Origin: JBBQNJ01 sp038329845
Lineage (GTDB): Bacteria; Planctomycetota; Phycisphaerae; Tepidisphaerales; Tepidisphaeraceae
DNA length: 62,478 nucleotides
Direction: 5' to 3'
Assembly (NCBI GenBank): GCA_038329845.1
Contig: JBBQNJ010000022.1
Span: 1-62,478 of the forward strand
Shown here: in pieces, positions 17,164 through 26,643 of the stretch
Layout: each line of letters begins with the position of its first letter
Numbering within the stretch: the stretch's first letter is position 1
Notes under the pieces: generated by a model
Told to the model about the DNA's origin: nothing
Database searches by the model: none
What the model saw: the letters and a program-made list of their open reading frames with translations, nothing else
Made by a program: the position numbers and the translations under genes

Positions 17164-17542
17164 GGGAGTGGCACAGCGACCCTCGGTTGTACTTGTGTCG
17201 CAGGTGCCCTCGGCTGTGTGTGTGTCGCAGGCGCCTTCGGCTGTGTGTGTGTCGCAGGCGCCTTCGGCTGTGGGATGGGCGGAGGGACATAGGGCGGAAA
17301 GTCATCTCGGCGGAAACGCCGGCCGCCTCGTCGGCTCTTCATAAGTTCTTCGCGTCTTCGCGTTTCAATTCTCAATTTGCCTTGTGGCGGGCGGTGGATT
17401 GGGAGTAGGATAGGGCAACTCGCCGGCGGGGGGAGGAGGAGGGGAGAACCGAGTTGGTGCGGCGTCCGTACCACTTCGTGGTCGGGCGGGGCCTTGGATT
17501 GCGCAAGGATGCGGATCGTCGAATTACAGCAGGGATCACACG
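17164..17542. other. Intergenic region with tandem repeats
   Basis: No gene is seen. It holds the 27-bp tandem array at 17180-17274. It also has a CTTCGCGTCTTCGCGTTTCAA phrase near 17350, which resembles CTTCGCGTTTCAATTTCC near 128-145. Confidence 0.6.
17180..17274. repeat. 27-bp tandem repeat, 3.5 copies
   Basis: Units start at 17180, 17207, 17234 and 17261 (partial). The core reads CCTTCGGCTGTGTGTGTGTC followed by GCAGGCG. Units 2 and 3 differ at a single base; unit 1 is more diverged. Confidence 0.9.
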
Positions 17543-19333
17543 ATGGCACGACAGCAGAAACTCTTGGGCGAAATCCTGGTCGAATGGGGGATTATCGACG
17601 CCAACGAAGTGACCAAGGCCTTGGATCACGCCAAGACGAAGAACTTGCGCATCGGCGAGGCGCTGGTGGACCTCAAGCTCGCCAGCGAAGCGAACGTCTA
17701 TAAAGCCCTGGCCCAGCAGCACTCGATGGAGTACGTCGAACTCGACCGCTCATCGCTGCCGCCCAATGCCGGGTCACTGCTGCCGGAAGAGTTGATGCGC
17801 AAGCACCTGATCCTTCCGCTGGGTATCGAGAGCGGAAAGTTGCGGCTGGCGATCCACGATCCGCTGGACCTGGAGATGCTCGACATCCTGCGTTTTCGGC
17901 TGCAAAAGGAACTGCGCCCGGTGCTGAGTCCCAAGGGACGGATCAAGACCCTGATCGACGAGTTGTTCAATACCAGCGCCCAGAACACCATCGACAAGAC
18001 GGTGGACCGCACCATCGACCGAATGCGGGCGTCGCTGGACAAGTCGATGGACCGATCACTGGACAAGTCGATGGACAAATCGGTCGATCGTTCGATCGAC
18101 AAGTCGGTGGATCTTGCGGGCATGGGCGAGGACTCGCAGAGCGATCCGACGCAGGCACCGATCATCAAGCTGGTGCAGGCGATGATCGCCGAGGCCGTGC
18201 GCAACCGTGCCAGCGACATCCACATCGAGCCGATGAAGGACCGCATTCGCGTGCGCTACCGGATCGACGGCGAATGCGTCGAGCGCGACCGGATCCCGCT
18301 GCGGATGAGAGGCCCGCTGATCAGCCGCGTCAAGATCATGGCGGGGATCGACATCGCCGAGAAGCGTCTGCCCCAGGACGGCCGGATCAAGTTGACGGTG
18401 GACAAGCAGGCGGTCGATTTCCGCGTCAGTACGTTGCCGGCGTATCATGGGGAGAGCGTGGTGATGCGTATTCTGCGACCCGATTCGGTGCGGATCGGGA
18501 TTCAGAACCTGGGGTTCGAGGAAGAGGACTACAAGCAGTTTCAGAAGATCATCAAGCGCCCGAACGGGATTTTTCTGGTGACGGGCCCGACCGGCTCGGG
18601 CAAGACCACGACGTTGTACGGCGCGCTGAACGAGTTGAACCGCCCGGACAAGAAGATCATCACCGCCGAGGATCCGGTCGAGTACAACTTCGTGGGGATC
18701 AACCAGTGCCAGGTGAAGGAGCAGATCGGGCTGACGTTTTCCATGATTTTGCGGGCGATGCTGCGGCAGGCGCCCAACATCATCCTGGTCGGTGAGATTC
18801 GCGACCTGGAAGTGGCCGAAGTGGCGATCCAGGCGGCGTTGACCGGGCACCTGGTCTTCAGCACCCTGCACACCAACGATGCACCCAGCGCTATCACCCG
18901 GCTGATCGACATGGGGGTCAAGCCGTTCCTGGTCGCCAGTTCGATCCAGGCGGTGTTGGCCCAGCGGCTGATCCGGGTGTTGTGCCCCAAGTGCAAGCAG
19001 CCGGACCGTGAGCCGGACCCGATGTGGCTGAAGCTGTGCGGGATCACCGCCGCGGACATGAAAGACAAGACGTTGTACAAGCCGCGCGGGTGCGACTATT
19101 GCACGGGAACGGGCTTCCGCGGACGGCTGGGCATCTTCGAGATGATGCACATGAACAACGAGATCCGCGAGCTGGCGTTCAATCGCTCCCCGACGAATAA
19201 GATCCGCAAGGCGGCGATCGCCGCGGGGATGAAGAGCCTGCTGCTGGACGGGAAGTTGAAGGTGGTCAATGGGGTCACCACCGCCGAGGAAATCGTCAAG
19301 GTGGCGCAGGTCGAGGGGATCGTGACGCCGTAA
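17543..19333 (+). CDS. PilB/GspE-type pilus or secretion ATPase
   Basis: A 596-residue assembly ATPase. Residues 1-140 form an MshEN/GspE N-terminal domain (LGEILVEWGIIDANEVTKAL). Residues 149-190 are an unusual linker of 4-residue repeats, [LIMV]-D-[KR]-[ST]. Then come the GspE core with Walker A GPTGSGKTTT (about 348-357), the Asp box ITAEDPVEY, Walker B ILVGEIRDLE, His box STLHTNDAPS and a zinc cluster (CPKCKQ and CDYCTGTGFRG). ATG 17543 has AGGG 8 bases upstream. It forms a cluster with pilT and a second PilB-like gene, suggesting a type IV pilus or type II secretion machine. Pilus versus secretion cannot be separated from sequence. Confidence 0.93.
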   Translation: MARQQKLLGEILVEWGIIDANEVTKALDHAKTKNLRIGEALVDLKLASEANVYKALAQQHSMEYVELDRSSLPPNAGSLLPEELMRKHLILPLGIESGKLRLAIHDPLDLEMLDILRFRLQKELRPVLSPKGRIKTLIDELFNTSAQNTIDKTVDRTIDRMRASLDKSMDRSLDKSMDKSVDRSIDKSVDLAGMGEDSQSDPTQAPIIKLVQAMIAEAVRNRASDIHIEPMKDRIRVRYRIDGECVERDRIPLRMRGPLISRVKIMAGIDIAEKRLPQDGRIKLTVDKQAVDFRVSTLPAYHGESVVMRILRPDSVRIGIQNLGFEEEDYKQFQKIIKRPNGIFLVTGPTGSGKTTTLYGALNELNRPDKKIITAEDPVEYNFVGINQCQVKEQIGLTFSMILRAMLRQAPNIILVGEIRDLEVAEVAIQAALTGHLVFSTLHTNDAPSAITRLIDMGVKPFLVASSIQAVLAQRLIRVLCPKCKQPDREPDPMWLKLCGITAADMKDKTLYKPRGCDYCTGTGFRGRLGIFEMMHMNNEIRELAFNRSPTNKIRKAAIAAGMKSLLLDGKLKVVNGVTTAEEIVKVAQVEGIVTP

Positions 19334-19353
19334 GCGATTGGAAGTTGAAGCGT

Positions 19354-19375
19354 CGCGGCGGCGCGGGCCGCCGCG
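19354..19375 (+). other. GC hairpin between pilB-like gene and pilT
   Basis: A perfect 9-bp stem CGCGGCGGC (19354-19362) with 19367-19375 and a 4-base loop, 21 bases after the stop. It is not followed by a U run, so it may be an mRNA processing or stability element rather than a terminator. Confidence 0.45.
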
Positions 19376-19411
19376 GATGATCGGGACATCAGGCGACGTG
19401 CGGGATCATTT

Positions 19412-20683
19412 ATGGCGACATCGACGATTCAGATCGACCGGCTGCTCGAGACCTGCGTTCGGCGCGGGGCAAGCGACCTTCACCTGGTGGTGGGGCGTCC
19501 GCCGACGCTTCGGTTGCACGGGCATCTGCGCGAGCTTCAGACCAAGAAGCTCGAGCCGGAGGACACCGTGGCGCTGATGAAGTCGATCACTCCCGAGCGC
19601 ATTCAGCAGGAGTTCGAGGAGGAAGGCTCGGGGGACTTTGGCTTTGCTTATGGCGAAGAAGCCCGTTTCCGGGTGGCGATTTTCAAGCAGAAGGGTCATG
19701 CCTCGCTGGTGCTGCGAAAAATCCCGAACAAGATTCTGTCGTTCGAGCAGATCGGCCTGCCGGAGATGGCGAGGCAGATCTGTCGTCGACCGCGCGGGAT
19801 TTTCCTGGTCACCGGGCCGACCGGATCGGGCAAGACCACGACCCTGGCGACGATGATCAACTACATCAACGAGAACTTCGATCGCCACATCATCACGATG
19901 GAAGACCCGATCGAGTATTACCACCAGCACAAAAAGAGCGTGGTGGTGCAGCGCGAGGTGGGGGTGGATGTGCCCAACTTCGCCGAGGCGCTGCGGCGGG
20001 CCTTGCGTCAGGACCCGGACGTGATGATGGTCGGCGAGATGCGCGATCTGGCGACGATCGCCGCGGCGATCACCGCCGCCGAAACCGGCCACTTGGTCTT
20101 CGGTACGCTGCACACCTCGGGTGCCGCCTCGACCATCAACCGGATCATCGACGCGTTCCCCACCGATCAGCAGGAGCAGATCCGCGTGCAGTTGGCCAAC
20201 AACCTGATCGCGGTGCTCAGCCAGGCGTTGTGCCCACGGGTGGACACCGACGGGATGGTCGCGGCGTACGAGTTCATGTACGTCACGCCGGGGATTCAAA
20301 ACCTGATCCGCGAGAACAAGAGCTATCGCATCGACTCGGAAATCCAGACGGGCAAGCGCTACGGGATGATCTTGCTGGACGACTTTCTATGGCTGTTGTA
20401 CCAGCAGGGGAAAATCTCGATGGAAGAGGCGATCGACAAAAGCAAGGTGCCCGGTGCGATGGTCGATCGGATGCAGCGGGCGGGGATCATGGTCACGAAG
20501 CAGGACGATGGGTTGCTTGCCGAGGCCGAAGAGCAGAAGGGCGGCAAACCGGCCGCCGGCGCCCCGGGCGCCCCCGAGGCTGGGGGAGCGGGGGGGGCGG
20601 GGGCGCCCGCGAACGAAGCTGAGCGAGTCGCCCAGATGCAGGCCAATCGGGCCCGCATGCAGGCGCTGTCGGGCAAGAAATGA
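19412..20683 (+). CDS. pilT: PilT-type retraction ATPase
   Basis: A 423-residue hexameric ATPase that depolymerises type IV pili. It begins IDRLLETCVRRGASDLHLVV as in PilT. Walker A is VTGPTGSGKTTTLATMINY, the Asp box ITMEDPIEYYHQ, Walker B DVMMVGEMRDL and the His box FGTLHTSGA. There is no N-terminal MshEN domain and no zinc cluster, which separates it from PilB. The usual ~345-residue PilT is extended by a Gly/Ala/Pro-rich tail (about 375-405). ATG 19412 has no strong ribosome site. The last ten codons and stop are repeated 67 bases downstream (echo B). Confidence 0.93.
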   Translation: MATSTIQIDRLLETCVRRGASDLHLVVGRPPTLRLHGHLRELQTKKLEPEDTVALMKSITPERIQQEFEEEGSGDFGFAYGEEARFRVAIFKQKGHASLVLRKIPNKILSFEQIGLPEMARQICRRPRGIFLVTGPTGSGKTTTLATMINYINENFDRHIITMEDPIEYYHQHKKSVVVQREVGVDVPNFAEALRRALRQDPDVMMVGEMRDLATIAAAITAAETGHLVFGTLHTSGAASTINRIIDAFPTDQQEQIRVQLANNLIAVLSQALCPRVDTDGMVAAYEFMYVTPGIQNLIRENKSYRIDSEIQTGKRYGMILLDDFLWLLYQQGKISMEEAIDKSKVPGAMVDRMQRAGIMVTKQDDGLLAEAEEQKGGKPAAGAPGAPEAGGAGGAGAPANEAERVAQMQANRARMQALSGKK

Positions 20684-20751
20684 CGCGATGATCAAGGCGG
20701 CGCTGCGCAACGTCGGTTACCGCATGCAGGCACTGGCGGGCAAGAAATGAC
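20653..20751 (+). repeat. 3-prime-end echo repeat B (pilT stop)
   Basis: A 32-base segment at 20653-20684 spans the last nine codons of pilT, its TGA and one more base. It recurs at 20720-20751 with 30 of 32 bases identical, including a second in-frame-looking RMQALAGKK-TGA. The copies are 67 bases apart with a 35-base unrelated spacer. Confidence 0.9.
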
Positions 20752-20818
20752 CTGTCATATATATAGTGGATGAACGTCGTGGCCGAGGACGGCACGGCAG
20801 GATTGAAACAGGAGCAGT

Positions 20819-22912
20819 ATGTCACGCGCAACCCCGACTCCCACGCCCCCCGGCCAGCCGCTGCGTCATCCCCAGGCCGCCGCGCCCGCCGCATCCAAGT
20901 CTGCCGCCCCGGCGGGCCGATCGCACGGGTTGCAGCGCCCGGGGCCCGGCCACGGACATCGTTCGGGCTCGGCCGCGGCGGGCAACGGGGCCAAGCCGAC
21001 GGCGCCGTCGTCTTCACCGCCCGCGCCCGCCAAAGCGGCCGCCGCGACTGCCCCCCCAGCGCCCGCGGCCCGCGAGCCGGTCAAGCCGGTGCCCGCACCC
21101 GCCGTGGCGGGCACGGCGGCGACACCCGGACCCAGTGCGGCAACGTCCGTGCCCGCGCCGGGCGCTTCGGCGATTGCCATGCCCCCGATCGACCAGTTGC
21201 AAGGCCGTCCCATCGGTCGGGTCTTGACCAAGATGGGCAAGGTCACCCGCGAGCAGGTCGTCGAGGCGCTGACGTTCCAAAAGTCCAAGGGCGGGGCCTT
21301 GGGACGCATCCTGATCGATCTTGGCTACATCAAGGAGACCGAACTGAACATCGGTCTGGCGGCCCAGCGCGGCTACGAACTGATCAGCCTTGAGGGACGC
21401 AACATCACTCCGGCGACCATCGCCGCCGTCCCGCCACAGATCGCCACCACGAACAAGGTGCTGCCGCTGGAGTACGACCCCGCCAGCAAGCAGTTGCTGG
21501 TGGCGATGGCCAATCACGAGAACTTCCGCGCCTTGGACGACCTGCGTTCGCTGATGGGGTATCAGGTCAAGGCGGTGATCGCCGATCCCGATGCGATCGA
21601 CCGGCTGATCAACAAGTATTACCAGTCTGATGTCGAGAGCCTCGGAGAAGTTCTCGGCGAGATGAACTCCGACGAAAATCTCAAGGATCTGAAAAATCGC
21701 GGCGAATCGATCGACTTGGAAACTCTCAAAGAGGCCGCCGATTCCAACCCGGTGCGCAAGCTGATCAACCTGGTGCTTCTCCAGGCGATCAAGGATAAGG
21801 CCTCGGACATCCACTTCGAGCCGTTCGAGGACGAGTTCAAGATGCGCTACCGCATCGACGGGGTGTTGTACGAGATGATGCCCCCGCCGAGTCACATCGC
21901 CCCGGCCATCTCCAGCCGCATCAAGGTGATGGCGAACTTGGACATTGCCGAGCGGCGAATGCCCCAGGACGGGCGCATCGAGCTGAACGTGAACAACCAG
22001 CCAATCGACTTGCGCGTCAGCGTGCTGCCGACGATGTTCGGCGAGAGCGTGGTCATGCGCGTGCTCGACCGCAGCAACGTCAGTCTCGACTTGGACAAGC
22101 TGGGGCTTCGAGATGAGGACCTGTCCAACGTCCGTCAGCTCATCCACAGACCCAACGGCATCGTCATCGTCACCGGACCTACCGGATCGGGAAAAACGAC
22201 GACGCTTTATTCGGCCTTGCGCGAACTGAACGATATTTCGGCCAAGCTGATCACCGCGGAAAACCCGGTCGAGTACGACATTGACGGGATCATCCAAGTC
22301 CAGATCAAGCCGGAGATCGAGCTGACGTTCGCCCGGATTCTTCGCAGCATGTTGCGTCAGGACCCCGACATCATCCTGGTGGGCGAAATCCGCGACAAGG
22401 AGACGGCGGAGATCGCGGTGCAGGCGTCATTGACCGGCCACCTGGTCTTCAGCACGCTGCACACCAACGACGCCCCGAGCACCATCGCGCGACTGCTGGA
22501 CCTGGGTCTCGAGCCGTTCCTGGTCACGGCCACGCTCGAGGGGATCGTCGCCCAGCGCCTGGTCCGAAAAATCTGTTTGAGCTGCAAGACCGAATACATG
22601 CCCACCGAAGAGCAGTTGATGGAGCTTGAGCTGCGGCCCGAGGATGTGGAGGGGCGAAAGTTCTATTACGGCAAGGGCTGCGAGAACTGCAACAACACCG
22701 GGTATCGCGGGCGGCTGGGCATCTATGAGATCATGCATCTTGACGATGACATGCGCGATTTGATCGTCAAGCATGCCAGCACGCAGGTGCTGCGGATCGA
22801 GGCTCGCAAACGCGGGATGCGCCCGCTGCGACATTCGGGGTTGATGGCGATCTACGACGGGATCACGACGCTGGAAGAAGTCGTGCGGGAAACCATCATG
22901 GATGAGGCGTAA
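20819..22912 (+). CDS. pilB: Second PilB/GspE-type ATPase with Pro/Ala-rich N-terminal extension
   Basis: A 697-residue PilB-like ATPase. Residues 1-120 are a disordered Pro/Ala/Ser-rich extension. An MshEN domain follows (about 125-270, IGRVLTKMGKVTREQVVEAL). The core has Walker A TGPTGSGKTTTLYSAL, the Asp box ITAENPVEYDIDG with Asn where Asp is usual, Walker B ILVGEIRDKETAE, the His box FSTLHTNDAPST and a zinc cluster with CLSCK and CENCNNTGYRGR. ATG 20819 has CAGGAG 4 bases upstream, so the extension is translated. It lies 135 bases after pilT. Two extension ATPases with one PilT suggests two alternative pilus/secretion motors or a PilB plus GspE pair. Confidence 0.92.
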   Translation: MSRATPTPTPPGQPLRHPQAAAPAASKSAAPAGRSHGLQRPGPGHGHRSGSAAAGNGAKPTAPSSSPPAPAKAAAATAPPAPAAREPVKPVPAPAVAGTAATPGPSAATSVPAPGASAIAMPPIDQLQGRPIGRVLTKMGKVTREQVVEALTFQKSKGGALGRILIDLGYIKETELNIGLAAQRGYELISLEGRNITPATIAAVPPQIATTNKVLPLEYDPASKQLLVAMANHENFRALDDLRSLMGYQVKAVIADPDAIDRLINKYYQSDVESLGEVLGEMNSDENLKDLKNRGESIDLETLKEAADSNPVRKLINLVLLQAIKDKASDIHFEPFEDEFKMRYRIDGVLYEMMPPPSHIAPAISSRIKVMANLDIAERRMPQDGRIELNVNNQPIDLRVSVLPTMFGESVVMRVLDRSNVSLDLDKLGLRDEDLSNVRQLIHRPNGIVIVTGPTGSGKTTTLYSALRELNDISAKLITAENPVEYDIDGIIQVQIKPEIELTFARILRSMLRQDPDIILVGEIRDKETAEIAVQASLTGHLVFSTLHTNDAPSTIARLLDLGLEPFLVTATLEGIVAQRLVRKICLSCKTEYMPTEEQLMELELRPEDVEGRKFYYGKGCENCNNTGYRGRLGIYEIMHLDDDMRDLIVKHASTQVLRIEARKRGMRPLRHSGLMAIYDGITTLEEVVRETIMDEA

Positions 22913-22981
22913 TTAGTCGTCCCGGAACGGACGGCGGAACAAAACCCGGTTTAATAGAAGCCGCTTCAGTTGAACCACAGG

Positions 22982-25540
22982 ATGATGATGGCACAACTAA
23001 AATCACGACTGGGTCGGACGGGAGCGCCATGCCTGCTGCTGGCGATGATCGGGCTGATCACGATGGCGGCCGCGGCACCGGCGCGGGCCGCCACGCCCGA
23101 GCAGGTTGAGCAGGCCGTGCGCAAGGCCGTGGCCTATCTCTATTCGGCGCAGAACGGCGGCAATTGGGAATTGTTCCCTCAAAAAAATCCCAAGGGTCCG
23201 CGGGCTGGTGTCAGCGGGCATCAGTGGGGCGGTCCCACCGCCATCGCCACATACGCGCTGCTCGCCGCGGGCGAAAGCCCCCAGGACAAGCGGCTCGAGC
23301 AGGGCGTGCAGTTCCTAATGAAGGCGCTGGAGATGGATGGCATCTACGCCACCGGGCTGCGGGCCCAGGTCTGGCAGTTTCTTCCCGTCACGCCGCAGGT
23401 GCGCGAGGCGATCCGGCGAGATTACTTGATCTTTATGGCTGCAATTTACAAGCAGGGTGTGGGGCGGGGGATGTATCCGTACTATGTCGATCTGGCCAAG
23501 GGCATCCCCGGCGAGAAAGACTGGTTTGACCATAGTGTCAGCCAGTATGGCGTGCTGGGGATGTGGGCGTTGGCCCAGGCTGGGGCCGAGATTCCCGAAA
23601 GCTACTGGCGGGAAGTGGATACCGCCTGGCGGGCGCATCAGAATTCGGACGGCGGCTGGGGATATCGCTGGAAACAGGGGGATGAAGGGCAGAATAAGAC
23701 CAAGGCCTCGATGACCGCCGCCGGCATCGCCACGCTGTTCATAACCCAGGAGTTCACCCGTCCCAACCAGGGGATCAACTGCACCGGCAACATCCGCGAT
23801 GAAGACATCGAGAAGGGTCTGAAGTGGATGAGCGAGAACGTCAAGGGGTTCATCCGCAGCAACAGCTATTACACGCTCTATGGTCTGGAACGCATCGGGG
23901 TAGCCAGCGGATACAAATATTTCGGCACCGAAAACTGGTATGAAATCGGCGCTGAGAGCCTGGTCAAGGCGCAGAACGCCGATGGGTCGTGGGGACGCCA
24001 GAAGGATAAGGATCGCGGCGAGCGCATCCCCGACACCTGCTTTGCCCTGTTATTCCTCTGCCGCGGGCGAGCTCCCGTGGTGATGAACAAGCTCGAATAC
24101 GAACTCGACACCGCCGGTGACAAGCCGATCCTCGCTAACTGGAACCAGCGCCCGCGCGACGCGGCGAACGTTTCGCGCTGGATTGGGCGCCAGCTCGAAC
24201 GCGATCTGAACTGGCAGGTCGTCAACCTCAAGGTCAACGTCTCGGATCTGCATGACGCCCCGATCCTCTACATTGCCGGCAACCAGACCCTGGCCTTCAC
24301 CGCCGACGAAAAGCAGAAGCTCAAAACGTACATCGAGCAGGGGGGCATGATTCTCGGCAACTCCGACTGCGGCAGTGCCCAGTTCGCCGAAAGCTTTCGC
24401 AAGCTCGGACAGGAGCTGTTTCCCGCCTATGAATTCCGCCCCCTGCCCGAGAATCATCCGATTCTCGTCGGCCAGCAGTTCAACAAGGCGAGCTGGAAGT
24501 CCACTCCGGACATTCTGGCTCTGAGCAACGGTGCCCGGGAGTTGATGCTGCTGTTTCCCAACGCCGACCCTTCCCGCAACTGGCAGACCCGAAGCATCGG
24601 GGCGAAAGAGGAACTACATCAGATCGCGGCCAACCTTTTTCTCTACGCGATCGATAAGTCGGACCTTCGGGTCAAAGGCCAGACCTACATCGTCGCACCC
24701 AATCCGAAAATCAAGCCGGGGCCGACGTTGAAGGTGGCGCGGATCGAGTACCCGGGCAACTGGAATCCCGAACCCGGCGGCTGGCACCGGCTGGCGGCGG
24801 TCTTGTTGAACGACAAGCAGATCAAGCTCGAGGTCGAACCGGTCAAGCCCGGACTCGGCAAGCTCGCCGGTCATCGGGTGGCGCACCTGACCGGAACCAC
24901 GCAATTCAAACTCAGTCCCGGCGAGCGGGACGAGATCCGCGGGTTTGTGCGCGGCGGCGGAACGCTCATCATCGACGCCGCGGCGGGAAGCAGTGAGTTC
25001 GCCCAGGCCGCCGAGGCCGAGTTGTCCGCGATTCTTGGCGCTGAAGCGAAGCTCAATATCCTTCCCGCCGATCACATGATCTTCGGCGACGGCGAGAATC
25101 GAATCCCCGTCGCCTACCGCGATTTCGCCCGCAAGACCCTGTTCGGACAGCTTAGCGCCCCGCGCCTGCGCGGATTGACGACGGGCGGCGAGCGCGTGTC
25201 GGTCTTCTACAGCCCCGAGGACATCACCGTGGGGCTGGTGGGAATGCCCATCGACGGGATCGTCGGCTACACTCCGGCGGTGGCCACGCAGTTGATAGAA
25301 AACATGCTGATTTACGCGATGACCGACGGTAAATCGGTCGAATCGGCCAAACCCGTGCCCGCGACGCAGAAGAAGGACGACGGCAAGAAGGACGACGGCA
25401 AGAAGGATGATGCCAAGAAGGGCGATGCCAAGAAGGATGATAAAAAGCCCGCCGCCGGTGCGGATGTGAAAAAAGCCGGCCCCGCGAAAGTCGAACACCT
25501 CTCCAAATCCAAAGACAAGAACCCGGAGTTGAAGAAGTGA
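22982..25540 (+). CDS. Exported prenyltransferase-fold/DUF4159 protein
   Basis: About 852 residues. A long signal peptide (LLLAMIGLITMAAAAPARAA) is followed by alpha/alpha-toroid repeats of the squalene cyclase/prenyltransferase type (about 40-370: VAYLYSAQNGGNWEL, ILGMWALAQAG and QNADGSWGRQKDK style QxxDGxWG turns). Residues about 410-780 look like DUF4159 (DLHDAPILYIAGNQ, GGMILGNSDCG, GGGTLIIDAAAGSSEF). The tail is a Lys/Asp repeat (KKDDGKKDDGKKDDAKKGDA). Three consecutive ATGs at 22982, 22985 and 22988 are possible starts. It is a paralogue of 41037-43553. The function is unknown; no catalytic DxDD or zinc site is evident. Confidence 0.8.
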   Translation: MMMAQLKSRLGRTGAPCLLLAMIGLITMAAAAPARAATPEQVEQAVRKAVAYLYSAQNGGNWELFPQKNPKGPRAGVSGHQWGGPTAIATYALLAAGESPQDKRLEQGVQFLMKALEMDGIYATGLRAQVWQFLPVTPQVREAIRRDYLIFMAAIYKQGVGRGMYPYYVDLAKGIPGEKDWFDHSVSQYGVLGMWALAQAGAEIPESYWREVDTAWRAHQNSDGGWGYRWKQGDEGQNKTKASMTAAGIATLFITQEFTRPNQGINCTGNIRDEDIEKGLKWMSENVKGFIRSNSYYTLYGLERIGVASGYKYFGTENWYEIGAESLVKAQNADGSWGRQKDKDRGERIPDTCFALLFLCRGRAPVVMNKLEYELDTAGDKPILANWNQRPRDAANVSRWIGRQLERDLNWQVVNLKVNVSDLHDAPILYIAGNQTLAFTADEKQKLKTYIEQGGMILGNSDCGSAQFAESFRKLGQELFPAYEFRPLPENHPILVGQQFNKASWKSTPDILALSNGARELMLLFPNADPSRNWQTRSIGAKEELHQIAANLFLYAIDKSDLRVKGQTYIVAPNPKIKPGPTLKVARIEYPGNWNPEPGGWHRLAAVLLNDKQIKLEVEPVKPGLGKLAGHRVAHLTGTTQFKLSPGERDEIRGFVRGGGTLIIDAAAGSSEFAQAAEAELSAILGAEAKLNILPADHMIFGDGENRIPVAYRDFARKTLFGQLSAPRLRGLTTGGERVSVFYSPEDITVGLVGMPIDGIVGYTPAVATQLIENMLIYAMTDGKSVESAKPVPATQKKDDGKKDDGKKDDAKKGDAKKDDKKPAAGADVKKAGPAKVEHLSKSKDKNPELKK

Positions 25541-26634
25541 GTTCGGCGAAGATCCCGACGGTTCGACCCACTCCCGCACCTGATCCCGCCGGCGGCGCGG
25601 ATTCACTCATCGGCGCGGATTCACTCGCCGGCGCGGACCCACCCGCCGTCGCCGCCGCGGAATACCAGTTGGTGGCGATCGATCTCGATGGAACGCTGCT
25701 TTCTCCTACCGGCGAGGTGACCCCGCGCACGCGGCGGGCGATTCACGCTTTGCTCGCCAAGGGAATGCTCGTTTGCTTTGCCACCGGCCGCAACTGGACC
25801 GAAAGCCGCGCCGTGCTCGAGGATGTGGCCCATTTTTCCACCGCCGTCTTCGTCGGCGGCGCCATGGTCATCGACACCGACAAAAAGGTCACCTTGTACC
25901 GAACTTGCATGGACCCGGTTCTGGCGGGCGAAGTGTGCGCCTATCTCGAAAGCCACGGCCACGCGGTCCTGGCGTTGCAGGACACCGACGCGGCGGGCGT
26001 GGATTATCTCGCCAGCGAAGGTGCCGTTCTGAACGACGCCACCGCCTGCTGGATGCGCCTGACCCGCGCCCAGGTCCATCGCGCCGGGCGGCTGGGAGAG
26101 CATCCCCATCCGCACACGGTTCGGGTCGGAATTTGCGCGGATGTGGCTGAGGTGGATCGCGTCGTCGAGGAACTGCGATCCCGCTTCGGCGATCGCATTC
26201 TCTGCCAGGGGATCCATGTCCCCGGCTCGGGCGTGCAGGTACTCGAGGTGTTCGATCCGGCGGTGAACAAATGGCAGGGATTGCTCCACGTGGCAAAGCG
26301 CCATGGGATCGACCCGATGCGGATCATCGCCATCGGCGACGACATCAATGATCTGCCGATGATCCGCCACGCCGGCCTGGGCGTGGCGATGGGCAACGCC
26401 CGCCTGGAGATTCGCGCCGTCGCCGACGTGGTCATCGGTCCCAATTCCGCCGAGGGATTGGCCGAATTTCTCGAATCCCTGGCGGCCCAGACCGTCGCCG
26501 TCGAGTCCGGCGTCCCCGCCGTGCCCGGCGTTGGTGCCACGTCCGGCGTTGCCGCCGCGTCCGGCGATGCCACGTCGACCGATGTCGCCGCCGGCGCGTC
26601 CGCGTTGCATCGCCAGAACTTTTCCGCCGCTTAA
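25537..26634 (+). CDS. Cof-type HAD phosphatase
   Basis: A 365-residue HAD-superfamily hydrolase, type IIB cap. Motif I is VAIDLDGTLLS with nucleophile and acid Asp, motif II is FATGRNW, and motif IV is AIGDDINDLPMI. The GTG start at 25537 overlaps the previous stop (GTGA) and has GGAG 8 bases upstream, so it is translationally coupled to the DUF4159 gene. N-terminal (ADSLIGADSLAGADPP) and C-terminal (Gly/Val/Ala/Thr-rich, about 325-355) low-complexity arms are unusual for this family. The substrate is probably a sugar phosphate or flavin phosphate, not resolvable here. Confidence 0.9.
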   Translation: MSSAKIPTVRPTPAPDPAGGADSLIGADSLAGADPPAVAAAEYQLVAIDLDGTLLSPTGEVTPRTRRAIHALLAKGMLVCFATGRNWTESRAVLEDVAHFSTAVFVGGAMVIDTDKKVTLYRTCMDPVLAGEVCAYLESHGHAVLALQDTDAAGVDYLASEGAVLNDATACWMRLTRAQVHRAGRLGEHPHPHTVRVGICADVAEVDRVVEELRSRFGDRILCQGIHVPGSGVQVLEVFDPAVNKWQGLLHVAKRHGIDPMRIIAIGDDINDLPMIRHAGLGVAMGNARLEIRAVADVVIGPNSAEGLAEFLESLAAQTVAVESGVPAVPGVGATSGVAAASGDATSTDVAAGASALHRQNFSAA

Positions 26635-26643
26635 GGAGATTCC

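Noticed and set aside
17055..17549. Minus-strand frame reading THSRRRLRH repeats
   Set aside because: It is produced by the 27-bp tandem array; no start signal and it overlaps the ends of two real genes.
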